From NCBI GenBank assembly GCA_935421135.1, contig OW285190.1:3348001-3412000 (forward strand): a stretch of DNA of 64,000 bases. Direction: 5' to 3'. Under the pieces are notes generated by a model. That model was not told the origin of the DNA, did no database searches, and saw only the letters and a list, made by a program, of their open reading frames with translations. Of this stretch, positions 36,738 to 49,613 are shown piece after piece. The position numbers and the translations under genes were made by a program. Positions within the stretch are counted from its first letter, which is position 1. The number at the start of each line of letters is the position of its first letter. The DNA comes from Bugulina stolonifera (lineage: Eukaryota > Bryozoa > Gymnolaemata > Cheilostomatida > Bugulidae).

Positions 36738-39700
36738 AGCAAATGATATACTACCTTGTAGTTTCTGCAAGAGTAAAATGCATTACAATTAATGAAAAAC
36801 TGTGATGCAATTAAAATAATATGAGAAAAAGTACAATCCCAATATCACAACATACTCTTCACCATAAAAACTGTCTAATCATATCAGACTGTCCTGCGCT
36901 GACTGTCCGCTATCATGAGCAATATTATTCTATATACATGAAATTCAATATTAAAACAATTCAAAACTCGTTAGTCACATGTTTTCTTACCTGTAGCAAT
37001 TGTTTGCACTACACAAGTGTAGGGGCAATGGTCTGACAGCTTAGACTAACAACCATCACCCAGTAGGGATGGGAACCAAATGACACAGTAACATGGAGTA
37101 TTGGAATTTTGGAATTTCAATGACTTAACTTTCAACTCATCTGGACTGTTTTGGAAATTTTTTTATATACTACATTCATTCCCCAATGTTTCCATTACTT
37201 AGCATCTCTATTGAAATTTCTCTTGGTGGAGCTACGTAAGTCTACATGCACCAACGCTTTAGGTTGACCTAGTACTATAACAGGATGTTAGTGGCTATTG
37301 CGGATGGGTAATGAAAACTGAATAGTATGCAACATGTGTATAAGATTTATCTGCTCTCACAGTATTTATAACATGTGTGTAGGGGTTATCTGCTCTTACA
37401 GTAGAACACGGAGTTTTGTTACTGTATTCTATTGAGAATAACTCGTTGGATTCTACTCCTTCAAATTATCATTGTTACATTTATAACTACAGGATACAAT
37501 TAACTACAAGTTGCCACCCTAGTTACACTAACCACAGGCTACCACCCTAGCTACTAACTACAGGCTTCCAGACTACCAGAACCACTGCTCTTTGAGAGCC
37601 AAAACTATTGTACATGTATGTGTAGGAGTGCCAATTTTATTTTGGTTTTCTAAAACAACTCTCACACTCTCTCTAGTTTGCAGGAGCACACCACTAATAA
37701 ATTGACCTTTGCTGTAACTATGATAATGTTAGACATACATGTATCTCCGTTGCTACGGCATTGCTGTATTACAACACATGTACACCTTAACGCATATTTC
37801 TGGCTCTCACCTAGACATTTTGTACAACCTTCATTTGAATTTGTGAGATGCCAGAATTCTGTGGAATGCATAAATACACTAATTAGAAGGGTAAACTCTT
37901 AATCGGCGGAAGATATTTAGTGTTAAACCAATTCACTTGTTTATTTCAAATAAACTCTTAAGACAAAATGGTACAACAAAAGAAAATAATGTAATATACA
38001 CAATAAAAGTGCAAATGACATAGCAGTGATATAATCATTACACTGAATATTCCAAATGTAAATGTGTCGTAATTATTAATAAAATTGAACATGCACAACA
38101 ATGAGGATCTCAACTCTCATATCATTGGATATATCAACTTTCCAACCATATTTGATGCTACAAAAATCTAGTATTTATGCAACAATTTTCCAAGTTGGTC
38201 ATTTGATGAAAGCTTTCACTAGTGATGAATAAATTAATATTATAAACTTAAGATGATAAAATCAATATTAGAAATTAAGTTATAGAACTGGTGCAGCCAT
38301 AAGTGAATGTAGATTCCTTGTGAACTGGTTTGAAGAGAGTGTGTATTCTTTCACACTCTGTATTATATAGTAATCATAAGTAAATACTGCATCTGTATGT
38401 AGCCGCCTAAAAAATACAATGATTCCAATAAATAGAACAAGAAGTACAATTTATCGCACAATGTAATATTATTATCATAGTATAATGTCTAAATTGAAAG
38501 TTGTCTTCTCATCTCCATTCCGAATAAGGAAAGAACAACTTCAAATTTTAACTTGAATAAAAAGTTTATTTGGTTGGTTTGAAGCATTGACAAAGTGAAG
38601 CTGAAGCCATCACTGTCTATTACACAAGCTATTCTATGGATTTGCCTACTGCAGTACATGGTTGACAGCGAAGGAGAGGAATCATTACTAATAAATTGGA
38701 AACTGGAAATTTCATTTGGGAAACATACGGATATTGAGTCCTAAACTTTCCGTTCATCAACTGGATTTTTCCAAAATCTCTTTTCTCATTTTATGGACCC
38801 TTCCACTGATAATATAACATGCAAGTAATGTTGACATGGGAGATAAAAGATAAATTAAACTTTGTTTATCTCATGCAGTCGTATTTTATCCTAATTATGA
38901 TGCAATGTATTTTGAACATGGTGATATAATCGAGCAGCAAGGAAGCATCATCAATGAGTTAGTAATTCAAATATAATAGAAATGTTTTACTTTAAATTCT
39001 CTGATTTACACAGCACTCAAAGTGAAACTACCAGCAGTCAAAGTGAAACTGCTAATACCACAGAGAGAGTATATTTATATGTAACAACTCACTATGCAAA
39101 CAAACTACTTGGTATAACCACAAGACCAGATGCCCTAGAATCATAATATCCACTTGCAAACATGTTAGTGAAGTTTATAAGATTAATAACACATGTTTAT
39201 GTGCTTAAGTACTTACTTTCATTGGCTGTTACATCGTAGTGGGATTATTTCTGTTGATTGCTTCTACAAATAACATAATTGTCATGTATTATTATATTGT
39301 TTCCATGTAATTGCCCCATACATGTATATATGTACATGTATATGATATTGTAACATTATGTGGAAATATTCAAACACACCAACAACTATTAAAATAATCG
39401 ACACTTAAATTGGACGTTACAATCACAATTTTTTGGATTGGAATAGAGGTGGAATATAAAAGTCTTGATACTTCATGCATATGAATTATCACATATTCAC
39501 AGCTACAATACACCCAGCATACAGATTCTAATACATATATAAATATGCGCATGAGATACTTTCTAAATTATTCTGCTACATCAAGAAACAGACAAAATTT
39601 TATCACAAATTTGTAGACCTCAAGAGGTTTCACTTGATACTCAATGACCAGATAAATGTGCCAATGGTGAAAACTATCTCTGACTTTATAATGTAGACAG

Positions 39701-40328
39701 ATAGGCCTACAGTCACACCATAGAGAGCAGTCAACAACTGGTAACTTCATGTAATTTTGTACATGCAGCTCATTTGCAGATTGAAGCATGCCTGTTAAGA
39801 GGGGGAGGAGGCAAGCTTTATGCAGGGTAGGTAGTCTAAGAGAGAGCTGTGTTGTAGATTTATATTAAATTTGGCACAAACTCACCCTCATCTGGATGCT
39901 GTTTCCGATCGACAAACGAAGAGAGATAAACTGTTACAGAATTATACATATACATGTGGATATCTAACTGAGGGTTAGAGCAGATAAGTCAGATAAAAAT
40001 TCTATTGTGAGGTCATTTTTTCCATATAAACCAATAAAATTTAAAGACTAACAAGATTAATTCGTAAGCTGTTATCATATCAACATCCTTAGTACTCTGT
40101 CATAGATGCTATGAATAAGTTGCTAGTATTGCTGCTGCTTTTACTACTGTAGATTCCCAAATGACATCACATAGACACAGTATCCGAATTTCACTTTTGT
40201 CACAGGCCGTGTCCATATGTTACAAACCAACAAAAGTATAGTTAATACTCCATGACGACAACTGCATAGTATAAGCATACATGTACATGTACATGCAAGT
40301 ATTATAATGACTTCACTCTCCCACTTAC

Positions 40329-41022
40329 CCCCCTGCAGAAGATGAAGCAGAGATTCCAGCTGGTGGCATCTCCTCTCCAGATCTTCATTCTGTACTCTCA
40401 ACAGATAGCAGTTCTCTTCTAGAACTGCTATCTCTTCTCTAGCTGCTATGTTCTCTCCTTCCAATGTCTCACACTCACTCAGCATTCTCTGGAGGCGATG
40501 TGCAGGAGCTAACACTGAACAGTCATTATCTACAATCAATTTTATTAATGATAATATAATAACACCGTGGTGCCAGACACAAATTCTATAACGTGGCTGC
40601 CCAATAGCAAAGCTAGTCGAGGGGCTACCACGGCTCCTAGAGCTGGATATTATTATTTAGTCCGATATGGCATGGAGGGTAAGTCTTCTTCGGGACGAAA
40701 ATCTCCAGGTCGTTGGCGGGACTCGAACCCACGTCCTTGCAGATAACTTGCATCATTGCTGCAAAACCAGAGAGGCTAGCGCTAGACCACTCGGCCACTA
40801 ACACCTGTTTTAAACAGTTCCTGCTTGAGGGCTCTTCTGTTTCACTAAACCAGGTGTTCCATGTCCATGTCACTACCTTGGTGTAAATTCCCAAGTGGCT
40901 TTTAGCTTCTAGATAAGATAAGATAAGCTAAGAGTTCAAATATGGCTTCACGAAGGATATCCACATGCATAGAAATTGTAGAAATTACCTGTAGGGCGTC
41001 TGTCATTGATTCTCCCACTCAT
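40329..41022 (-). CDS. Coiled-coil N-terminus (right duplicate), probable alternative start of the 33.6-36.7 kb gene
   Basis: Start exon 41022-40989 (MSGRINDRRPT) and exon 40529-40329, phase 1 throughout, with a consensus GTAAGT donor. The coiled-coil exon is nearly identical in protein to the left copy: SECETLEGENIAAREEIAV, then LRVQNEDLERRCHQLESLL. The next downstream exon in matching phase on this strand is 34764-34729, followed by the acidic tail at 33718-33585. That splice would give 134 residues, with a coiled coil different from the 36737 version but the same tail. I infer this from phase and order only. A tRNA-derived SINE sits in the first intron. Confidence 0.55.
40640..40798 (-). 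mobile_element. tRNA-derived SINE in a coiled-coil gene intron
   Basis: Reading the minus strand from 40798: GTGGCCGAGTGGTCTAGCGC (A-box and D-arm), then GGGTTCGAGTCCCGCC at about 40715-40730 (B-box), then about 75 bases of tail. The paralogous intron at 29274-29457 lacks it (184 against 459 bp). The long spacing between boxes and missing stem pairing exclude a functional tRNA. Confidence 0.7.
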
Positions 41023-41619
41023 TCTGTAGATTTCTAACAGTTACCATTGGTGATTCCAGCTTCTTGTTTGTGTGTTATATACAATCTATCTGTCAAACTA
41101 TCATATCCACAAGCATATTGTTAATCATCTAATGTAATACATGTTAATATTTGGGATTTGAATCTTTAGCAAGCACCAAGACATACATTTCACTGCTACA
41201 TGTACAATGTGTACATGATGATGTATTAAGTTCACTTGAATAAAATAGTACTGATTGCAAGCAGTACAACTTTACATTGTACTAAATTTAGAGAAAAGTA
41301 TTAGTATTGCCTCAGTGCAGTCATTTTTCAACAGTTTTATGAAGCGGCAATTCTAAAGACCAAGTTAATTACCTTGGCAAACAGCGTTCCGTCAGTTAAC
41401 GGATAAAAATACAATTAATGCAAAATTTCCAAATTCATATTTATCAATGTTTCTCATACTTACATGTAATATGGCAGGACAATCTGCTACAATTGTATTT
41501 TCCCTCCTCTACAATTAAGCTTCTCATTACCCTCCAATAGCAATCTGCAGTATGATATGTTTTTGACCAAAATACATGTTAGTTTCCTCAGTCACCTAGT
41601 GGTGGGAAGCACTGTTCAT

Positions 41620-41840
41620 TGGTTAGAGGCTTAATCATATACTCAGTTTCACTTTAGTAAATGTGCATTTTATTGTGCAGTTTCACTTTGGTAATGCGTA
41701 TTATACTATGCAGTTTCACTTTGTATTCACTTTTCACTTTGTATTCACTTTTGTATTTTGTTGTGCAGTTTCACTTTGGTAATGTGTATTATACTATGCA
41801 GTTTCACTTTAGTAAATACGTATTGTAATGGTTTTTAGGT
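41620..41840. repeat. Degenerate tandem of a GCAGTTTCACTTT unit
   Basis: GCAGTTTCACTTTRGTAA occurs several times at irregular spacing here, with two more copies at 42618-42722. The left duplication copy has only two, near 30008 and 30050. Confidence 0.7.
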
Positions 41841-42060
41841 TTTGGTACTGTCGTCCTGAAACGGCTCCGGAGTCCAAAGTGAAGTGCCTATGAGTGGTGC
41901 TAGGCCTTCTCATTACATGAAAGATTAACAGGTACTATTAGTCCAAGAACTACCAAAGACGACCCATATGATGCCGAGTCAATGCCTGTTTGCTATACTG
42001 AGAAAGAGAGTGATCCGACCTGGTAGGCAGTTCGTGTTGCAAGGTCGAGGACCTTAACTA
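41840..42060. repeat. Repeat R5, plus-orientation copy
   Basis: Contains CATTACATGAAAGATTAA and CCAAGAACTACCAAAGACGA, the inverse of 18510-18600. It is absent from the left duplication copy, so it was inserted after the duplication. Confidence 0.6.
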
Positions 42061-42075
42061 GAATGACCTACATGT

Positions 42076-42390
42076 ATCTACGAAGTGAAAGTCTCTCTAT
42101 ATAAGTATAGAAGTGTCTTTATTGAGGTCCAAGCATGAACTGAGACAACAAACATGAAAACAATGCCCTTTATACAGTAATAGAACTTCCGGAAGAAGTT
42201 CCGGTAAAAAGGCCGACTTAGTGTCGTAAAAAGACGACGTAGGGTCGTCCGGAAATTGCGCAACAATATGGTGGCCCAAAATAGGTCAGGTTTGACAAAA
42301 GGTGCTTAAAATCATCTAGATCGTATGCAAAATCAATATCAAAAGTATTTCTGAGAGGTCCGGCCTCTTTACATGGGTATAAAAAACAGT
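42076..42390. repeat. Dispersed repeat R1, copy 2
   Basis: Same start and end as 5976-6290, with an extra ACTTCCGGAAGAAGTTCCGG inverted motif near 42184. It directly follows R5, so R5 and R1 may be parts of one element. Confidence 0.75.
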
Positions 42391-42785
42391 ATAATGACTC
42401 AGCAAGGCTTTATACAAGTATGTAATTGACATGTAATCATCTGTATGTGGTTAGACATGCATAACAATGCAGGTATGAGTATCAAAGCAACTAAGTGCAA
42501 GAGAACAAGTGTTAGATGAGTAGTGCTGTGGCAACTACTAGGCACTTAGGGTGCTATAAGGTCCATCAGGGTGACTGGAGTCGTATGTACAAATGTCCTG
42601 AACCCTTACAGTATTACAATATGCAGTTTCACTTTAGTAAATGCGTAACATGCAAGTTCTCTAGTTGTATATTGTACATTGTCCGAATCACAGCAATATT
42701 GTATTATGCAGTTTCACTTTGGGAATTTCCCAACAAATTCTTCTGACAGTCACATGCATAGAATTATCTCTATTCTGTAGTCACA

Positions 42786-43013
42786 TGTACCAAGAGTAGA
42801 TATGAAATACGTGTACCAACAGTAGATATGACATATGTGTACCAACAGTAGATATGACATACGTGTACCAACAGTAGATATGACATACAATACGTGTACC
42901 AACAGTAGATATGACATACAATACGTGTACCAGCAGTAGATATGACATACATGTACCAACAGTAGATATGACATACGTGTACCAACAGTAGATATGACAT
43001 ACGTGTACAAAAG
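42786..43013. repeat. 26-bp minisatellite
   Basis: About eight units of GTGTACCAACAGTAGATATG plus ACATAC, two of them lengthened by 5 bases (ACAATAC). Spacers and unit are near identical, so this is a simple tandem array, not a CRISPR. Confidence 0.9.
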
Positions 43014-43583
43014 TAATAATGCTGCAATTGTATAATAATATGTGACCTAGCTATTAGAATCGGACAAAGTTTGGTCAAGTTAAACTTTGAGGAGCTACAT
43101 GACTTGTATAACCACTAATCATACATGATATACATGAAGTAATTTTTGATAAACGATAATTAGTTATTTTTATTGGCTGGGAGTAGGAAAAATTTCCTGA
43201 TTGATAAAAGCCTTGCTGCAATTTGATGGACCTCTTGATGTCTGATTCTGACGAAAAGGATCACATGTGTTTTTAACAGCTTATGTTCATTTTTGGAGTT
43301 TTGATTTTCGGTGCAACAGATGACATATTGGGAGGAATTCATGATACAATTTCAATACTAAAGCAATGCTGCCACCTGTAGTCGAGTCAGCGTGCCCATG
43401 TGACAGGGCCTTGTTAGCATTCTGTAATAGTTGAGTCAGCTACATGTACATGTACATGTACCTGTACTGTGATACTGTGAATTTATATCATAACTATTAG
43501 TAACGTTGTAACATTAATGCATTGCTTTGTATATTGGTATTCTAGCTAGCACATGCTACACAAGCTATACTACATGTGTACTC

Positions 43584-45102
43584 ACTATTCATGCCACAAA
43601 TAAAGCTAAATACAATCTATAAGGTAATTTGATATGAACTTTTCAAATCTGTCACTAAAAATAAATAATACAACCTGCAAACACGTTTTTGGAGCAATTT
43701 TTTTGGAAAATACACACTGTGACATCACAGTGGTTATTCTGCAGTAGATGGCAATTAGAAACCTCCTTTTACATGTCCAAATTGTGCACAGTGATTGGAT
43801 AATAAAACCTATTGTTTATCTTATCGTAAAACAGTAATTATCAATTTCTATATTTTATTTTATGCACTAGCTTACACTAATTATTTGACATGTGAAAGGA
43901 GGTTTCTAATTGCCATCTCCTGCAGAATAATCCACTTCTGATTGGACAGTGGATATTTTTAAAAACTGCTCTAAAAACGTGTTTGCAGGTTGTACTTTTA
44001 TTTTTAGTGGCAAATTTGAAAGTTCATATCAAATTACTTTATAAATTGTATTCACAGAGGTGTGTAAAATAGTTGGGACGCTCTACTGTAGTAGCCAAAT
44101 TCCGAATACACTTTTACATCTGCCATTATATCAGTTATTGTCCATCCAAGTGTATAAAAATATATATCAATTGAATCCTCTCACTCTAAGGAACCCATTT
44201 ATGCTTGTTTCAATTGAGTTATCACACCTCCAGTGAAGTTCCAAAGCATTGTACACTTTGAGTCAAGTTCTGTATACACGACCAAAAGTCGATCGCTATA
44301 GGATTGATTTATGACTTAGACCAATTTCTCTGCTAGCAATGAACCTCAAAAGTCTTTTAGATTTTACTCAGAGCATAAGGTTTTCAAATGTATCATAACT
44401 TTTTGCCCACTTATTTACAAATGTGCAAAAATTTGTTGTAAGCAGTTTGGAAAATCGAGGTTTCTTGAAATGGCCATGTTTCAAGACAAGAAGTTACTTT
44501 TCCAGATCTAAGATCTTTCACAGTACCAGTTTTTTTCTACCTTTTGATGATGCCATGCGCAGTAGGATTTGGAATGCACAGTTCAACAGAATTTTCTCTA
44601 ATTATCATATTATCAGTATGCAAGGGTATCGCGGTAAACTTCATGTCTTGAAGTGCGCCATCGCTGAAACAGCGATTATCCTATCTGCTTACAACCAATT
44701 TATAAAAATATTGCGGATAAGTGAGCGAAAAGTTATACAACAATTGGAAACCTTATGAAGTGAGTAAAGTCTAAAAATATTTTGAAGTCCATTACTAGCA
44801 GGGAAATTAGTCTAAGATAAATGAGTCCCATAGCGAGCGGCTTTTTATTGTGTATACAGAACTTGACTCAAAGTGTATAATGCTTTGTAACTTCACTGGA
44901 GGTGTGATAACTCAATTGAAACAAGCATAAATGGGTTCCTTAGAGTGAGAGGGTTCAATTGATATATATTTTTACACACTTGGGTGGACAATAACTGATA
45001 TAATGGCAGAACTAAAAGTGTATTCGAAATTTGGCTACTGCAGTAAAGCGCCCCAACTACTTTGCACACCTCCGTAGTGGCTTTATTTGTGGCATGAATA
45101 GT
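43584..45102. mobile_element. Foldback (palindromic) element, interrupted by a second one
   Basis: The left arm begins ACTATTCATGCCACAAATAA at 43584 and the right arm ends with its complement at 45102. The arms run about 200 bp and continue through the GGTTTCTAATTGCC region on both sides. CTC flanks both ends, a possible 3-bp target duplication. The right arm is split at about 44054/45075 by the inner element. No transposase. Confidence 0.78.
44055..45074. mobile_element. Inner 1.02-kb foldback element, palindromic over most of its length
   Basis: Begins AGAGGTGTGTAAAATAGTTG and ends with the inverted equivalent, CAACTACTTTGCACACCTC. Complementarity continues with few mismatches for about 350 bp per arm and weakly to the centre. 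TA follows the right end and CA precedes the left, consistent with a mutated TA target duplication. Confidence 0.78.
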
Positions 45103-47500
45103 CTCCATAAATACATCTACAAGCATATGATCTAGGTCTGCACAGATAGCCCGTTGGTTCATGTTCAACCCACACTAAAGCACCATTTGCTGGGTTAGGA
45201 AGCCTTGCTCTAATTGGTTCGTACATGTACTAGATACAACTCCATGCAATTATACGCTTCTGTAAGAAATATTTGTCACGAGGGAATTTTCAATAATTAA
45301 AAAATGTATGATGTATGTATGTATATAGTAATGATGTAGAATTAATTATAGTCAATTAAGGAGTATGTAAATAGTATGTGAATTGATGTACTATAAATGA
45401 ATGTAATATCAATATTTTTGGATGTGTAAATTGATTTGTGTATAATTCGTAGATAAGTAAATGACTGTGTAATTTGTAGTTGTCTTCTCCTGTTCAACTC
45501 TATATAGAGAAGATAACTTCTATGCTCATGCAATCTATTCAATTGGATATCTGCCAATTCTGATAATCGTGATAGAGGGGATAACTTCTCCCTATGAATA
45601 ATTTCTTTCCAATAATCTGAAATTCTATAACCTCCTGTACTCAATTCAATATTCGCTCAATGGCAATGAATAATGGTTCTGTGTATGTGTGTGTGGTTCA
45701 ATTATGGTAATGGTAGCACTCAGGACAATATGCACTCAATTATGATTCCTCTCGTGGACATATAATAATAATCACTCTCTATTTTAGAAACGAAACCCGA
45801 GTGACAAATTGGGACTATCTCCCCCGTGGAAATGTATAACACGTCTACTGACAAAGCAGGACATACAATAGGACAATCAAGGTCCGTACAGACAATCTCT
45901 GGTACTGTACAATAATTCAGGTAAGGGTTTATCAACCAATCAATCAATTCTGTGTGTCAATGTTATGTCTGACAATACTGATATGTATTTATCAATCAAT
46001 CAAAATGTAATCAGTTCCTCAAAATATAAAATTATGAATCCAATATGTGCGATCAAAAACCAGGAACAGTGTCAACCAATTATTGGGACTAGTATAATTA
46101 TCATTCAATAATATTCTGTCTGATTGGGTTCTTCCCAAAATTCAACAATATTTCAAATCGCAAAAATAGTCCTTTCAGAGAGCAGGGATATAATTATCCT
46201 CAATAGAAAAATTCCAATAGTAAATTAATAAAAGTGTATAATAACTTACAGTATCTCTGTCTGTGTGTGTGTGAGAGAGGAGTCCTTCCAATATTCAGGA
46301 AAAATTAATAATAATATTCTGACTTACTTATAGCAGAGTAGAGATCCTTACTGTTCCATGTTGTAGGTTCTTCTGTCCTCCTGAGATGCTCCTCTCCCCC
46401 TCTCTCTCCTCTCCCCCTCTCTGATTCAGCCTTGAGATGTGCCTCCTTATATACTCCTCCGGTGACCTTATGTAATGATTGCATGCTGTAAATGTTGCTA
46501 TTTCTGTCTTATTTTTGCTATTTCTGTCTTGTTTGTTTGTTTATGTCAGCAGCGGTCATCTATCCCAATATATAGAATCATAAGTGATGTAATATGTTGT
46601 AATCTGTGAGTCATTGTCATATGTTGTTTGTTTGTTTGTTTGTTTGTCTTGTTTGTTTGTTTATGTCAGCAATGGTCATCTTTAGGACTTTCTCTTTTCC
46701 AAACTTTTATTGCGTAGTGGACGTGTCTTTCTTCTAATTCATGTGATTACCTACAATCAATATATATATATGGTCTGTGTAAATAAATGTCAGCCCATGG
46801 TCAACTTTCTTTAACATTAGTATTCCCTTTTAGCCGCAGCATTATCTTTACGCCCATCCACTGACACACCCTGTCCATCAAACACATAAGCCTACCGGCA
46901 AGTCACACAAATACACACGTCTCATTGTAATCCATCATATAACAAAAAACTAGGAAATGGTACAACCATTCAATATATTATTCAACCCAACTGGTGCGTC
47001 TGCCTCCGCTGTGTTTTATAAAAACACAGTTGTCGTACAGATATTCAACTTCATATACCTATGTATAATATAGATAGTTATGTCTGTGTGTGTAGTCTAT
47101 AATAACGCATATATACGAAGGTGCAGTCATATAAGTGTGTTAGGCCTGGGTTCCAACTGGTATAATGTATTTGTTGTTTAGGCTATTTCTAAAAGTATCG
47201 TTGGGTAAAATTCACTCTCATACCCTCATACATGATCACTGCATATACATGTACATCTATCTGTGTATGTATCCTACAATACATAGAAATTAAAAGGATG
47301 TTGTAGGTAACTATGTTTTGTCTGGCTTCTAATTAATATTCCTGTTAGTTATTGTATCTGTGCTATCTTAGTACCTATCATAACGCAATATTAGTATTAA
47401 TATTATTCAATGTCTATCTGCTGGTAATTGAATATGAATAAGTTATCCTGGTATCCATAAGTTTGAGTATGGGTTCCAACTCCTATCCATATATATACAG
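45103..47500. other. No gene seen; promoter-like minus-strand segment
   Basis: AT-rich with GT- and CT-rich simple repeats and GTTT runs near 46530-46660. On the minus strand GTATATAAGG (46444-46453) precedes a GA-rich leader, an ATG and a possible donor near 46325, suggesting a TATA promoter of a gene or LTR. No coding exon could be assigned. Confidence 0.35.
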
Positions 47501-47520
47501 TATATAATATAGAGTATAGC

Positions 47521-47740
47521 AATTAAAAATGTTGTGGCTGGGGTTGTTGTTATTATGATAGTTAAGAATTAAGTCTATTATTGTATAGTATCAGTCATGC
47601 TAATTAGTGGATATGCTGTGCTGTGATTGGCTGATAATATATATATAAATACCCATGTGTTAGATTGCCATCTAATAATGGTAATAAAAATGTTGTGGCT
47701 GGGGTTGCTGTTATTACGATAGTTAAGAACCAAGCCTATA
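47521..47740. repeat. Local direct repeat
   Basis: AAAATGTTGTGGCTGGGGTT and about 35 following bases occur at about 47526 and 47688, separated by about 110 bases. Confidence 0.75.
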
Positions 47741-47875
47741 TACATGTTTACTAAATATTGCACCCAATAATGGGTGTGTATTTAGCTGTAGTTGTTTAAT
47801 ATATACAAATATATTGCACAATGTTTATGACCATAGTGGCATCTGACATAATATTCAAGTTACATGCATGTGTAG

Positions 47876-48090
47876 TGACTAGTGTCTTTGTGACCTACTG
47901 CACCGGCCTGGATAGCAAATTAAAATCTAAAGATGGCTGTCCAACCTAAACCCAAAGGCCGGGTCAGCAGGGATTTTGCTTGGTCGGGAGAACCATCCCT
48001 AGCTCATTGGCACCCCTATGTTTCTCGAACAACAATGAGGTTTGGCCACTCTGTGAAAGCTTTTCAGAAAGTTGGCATGTGCAGGAATAC
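47876..48090. mobile_element. MITE-like repeat R6, copy 1
   Basis: Starts TAGTGTCTTTGTGACC and shares CCCAAAGGCCGGGT and TTGGTCGG.GAACC segments with copies at 51564 and 55959. The right end is decayed. Confidence 0.6.
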
Positions 48091-48130
48091 ACTCATAGTT
48101 AAATGTATACATATTTATGACAACATGTGA

Positions 48131-49066
48131 TACCACTAGTAATTTCCTGTTATGTATAAATCATTCCAATAATAAAAAAAAGCTTCTAGTTCTCATGCTA
48201 TAATTTTAAGGAGATAATGATAAACTGGTACACCAAACAGAATAATCGCATACAAAAGGTATAATCTGACAGCTTGATTAAAACTAATAGGCTAGTGATT
48301 AGTAGTGTAGAATACAGTATCCCACCAATTGCAATTTTATTTTAGTGAAATCATAAAACAAAGGAGAGAATATTTTAAGGACAATATTATTATTATTATT
48401 AATCATCAATTTTCGTATTGGCTATCTGTGTATAATAATACAGTATAATATACATGTGCATGTACATCTGTCAGTGTATATAAATATAGCTGAAGAATTG
48501 CATTAGCTGAAAAATCACAATAACAATAATATATGATATTTAAACATGTAGTGATGGAAAAATTTTGCAATAATACACATGTAATGCTTCTGGTGGATAA
48601 AAAAGACGATCATCAGTTGTGTAATAATCATTGCACAGTCATGTAACAGTAATGTAAAATTACACAAAATACTATAAAAGATAAATACAATAACCAACAT
48701 TGTACTGCAACCAAAACACACTATACATTTGTAGCTATCCGTAGACTAATGGCATATTATTATATGATGCAATACCACTATATAACAATTATACATGTAC
48801 ACAACTGTGATGTTTTAATATAGCAATTATAGTATAAATATTAGTATTAGTATAACTGTATTAGCATAGAATATAATGTTGAGCCAACTGCATAGTGTAG
48901 CATTGTGTAGTATAGTATATCATAAAATTTAATTCAATTTTACACGATCTAATGTGCATGACTTTAATAATAGCATAATATTACAATCATGTATGTGTAT
49001 TATAATTATATATAGCCTAATATACAATATTACAATATATTATTATACAGAACATTAGCCTACACC
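48131..49066. other. No gene seen
   Basis: Very AT-rich sequence with TA-rich low complexity near 48770-49050. Confidence 0.5.
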
Positions 49067-49068
49067 TA

Positions 49069-49613
49069 CGAGGGCCGATCCAAAATTTCTTAGCCTAACC
49101 AGGAAGGACATGCAGTAGACTAGTAAAATTTTCCCAGTAGGCTACAGGCATATCATAGGCCCTTTTTAAACATGTATGGACAAAGTACCAATCAGTAAAC
49201 ATCTCCTGGTTTCAGTCCAAGTTTGGCTGCTACAGTAGTGACGGAAGCCGCAATGGAGGAAAATGAACACAGAGCAGTTATTAAATATCTTCATTTAATA
49301 GACCTCTCTAGACAAATTAATCCATGAGGATATGGTGACTACTTTAATAGAAGCTGCCCCTAGTTAATGCCAAAGTTAAAAATTGGGTGCTTAATTTCAA
49401 AAGAGGGGAACCAGCACTGAAGGTACTCAACGATCAGGACGGCCTGCAGACACAACCACCTCAGACTTGGTTAAAAAGAAAACTTTCACTGCAATGGCTT
49501 AATGAATCTGGCGCATTGGGGTTAAGGAAGACTATATTGAAAAACAACAGTGAAAGCAAGTAAATATTATATTTTCATCTTTGCTAGGCTAAGGACTTTT
49601 TGATCTACCCTCG
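49069..49613 (+). mobile_element. Internally deleted mariner-family transposon
   Basis: Termini CGAGGGCCGATCCAAAA and the inverted TTTTTGATCTACCCTCG, each bordered by TA (49067-49068 and 49614-49615). Inside are decayed plus-strand remains of the transposase N-terminus: RAVIKYLHLIDLSRQI, then KNWVLNFKRG in a shifted frame, with several stops. The catalytic domain is absent. Confidence 0.82.

Larger units (their letters stand above)
32470..43440. repeat. Large direct segmental duplication, right copy
   Basis: Partner of 25280-30360. It keeps the tail exons at 33585-34764 that the left copy lost, and it has gained a SINE (40640-40798), repeats R5 and R1 (41840-42390), a hAT-like element (34915-35850) and a minisatellite (42786-43013). 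Confidence 0.85.

Noticed and set aside
42786..43013. CRISPR-like regular repeat array
   Set aside because: Units are contiguous with no unique spacers, in eukaryotic DNA; it is a minisatellite.
44423..44758. A 111-codon plus-strand gene
   Set aside because: It spans the centre of a palindromic foldback element and shows no known domain.
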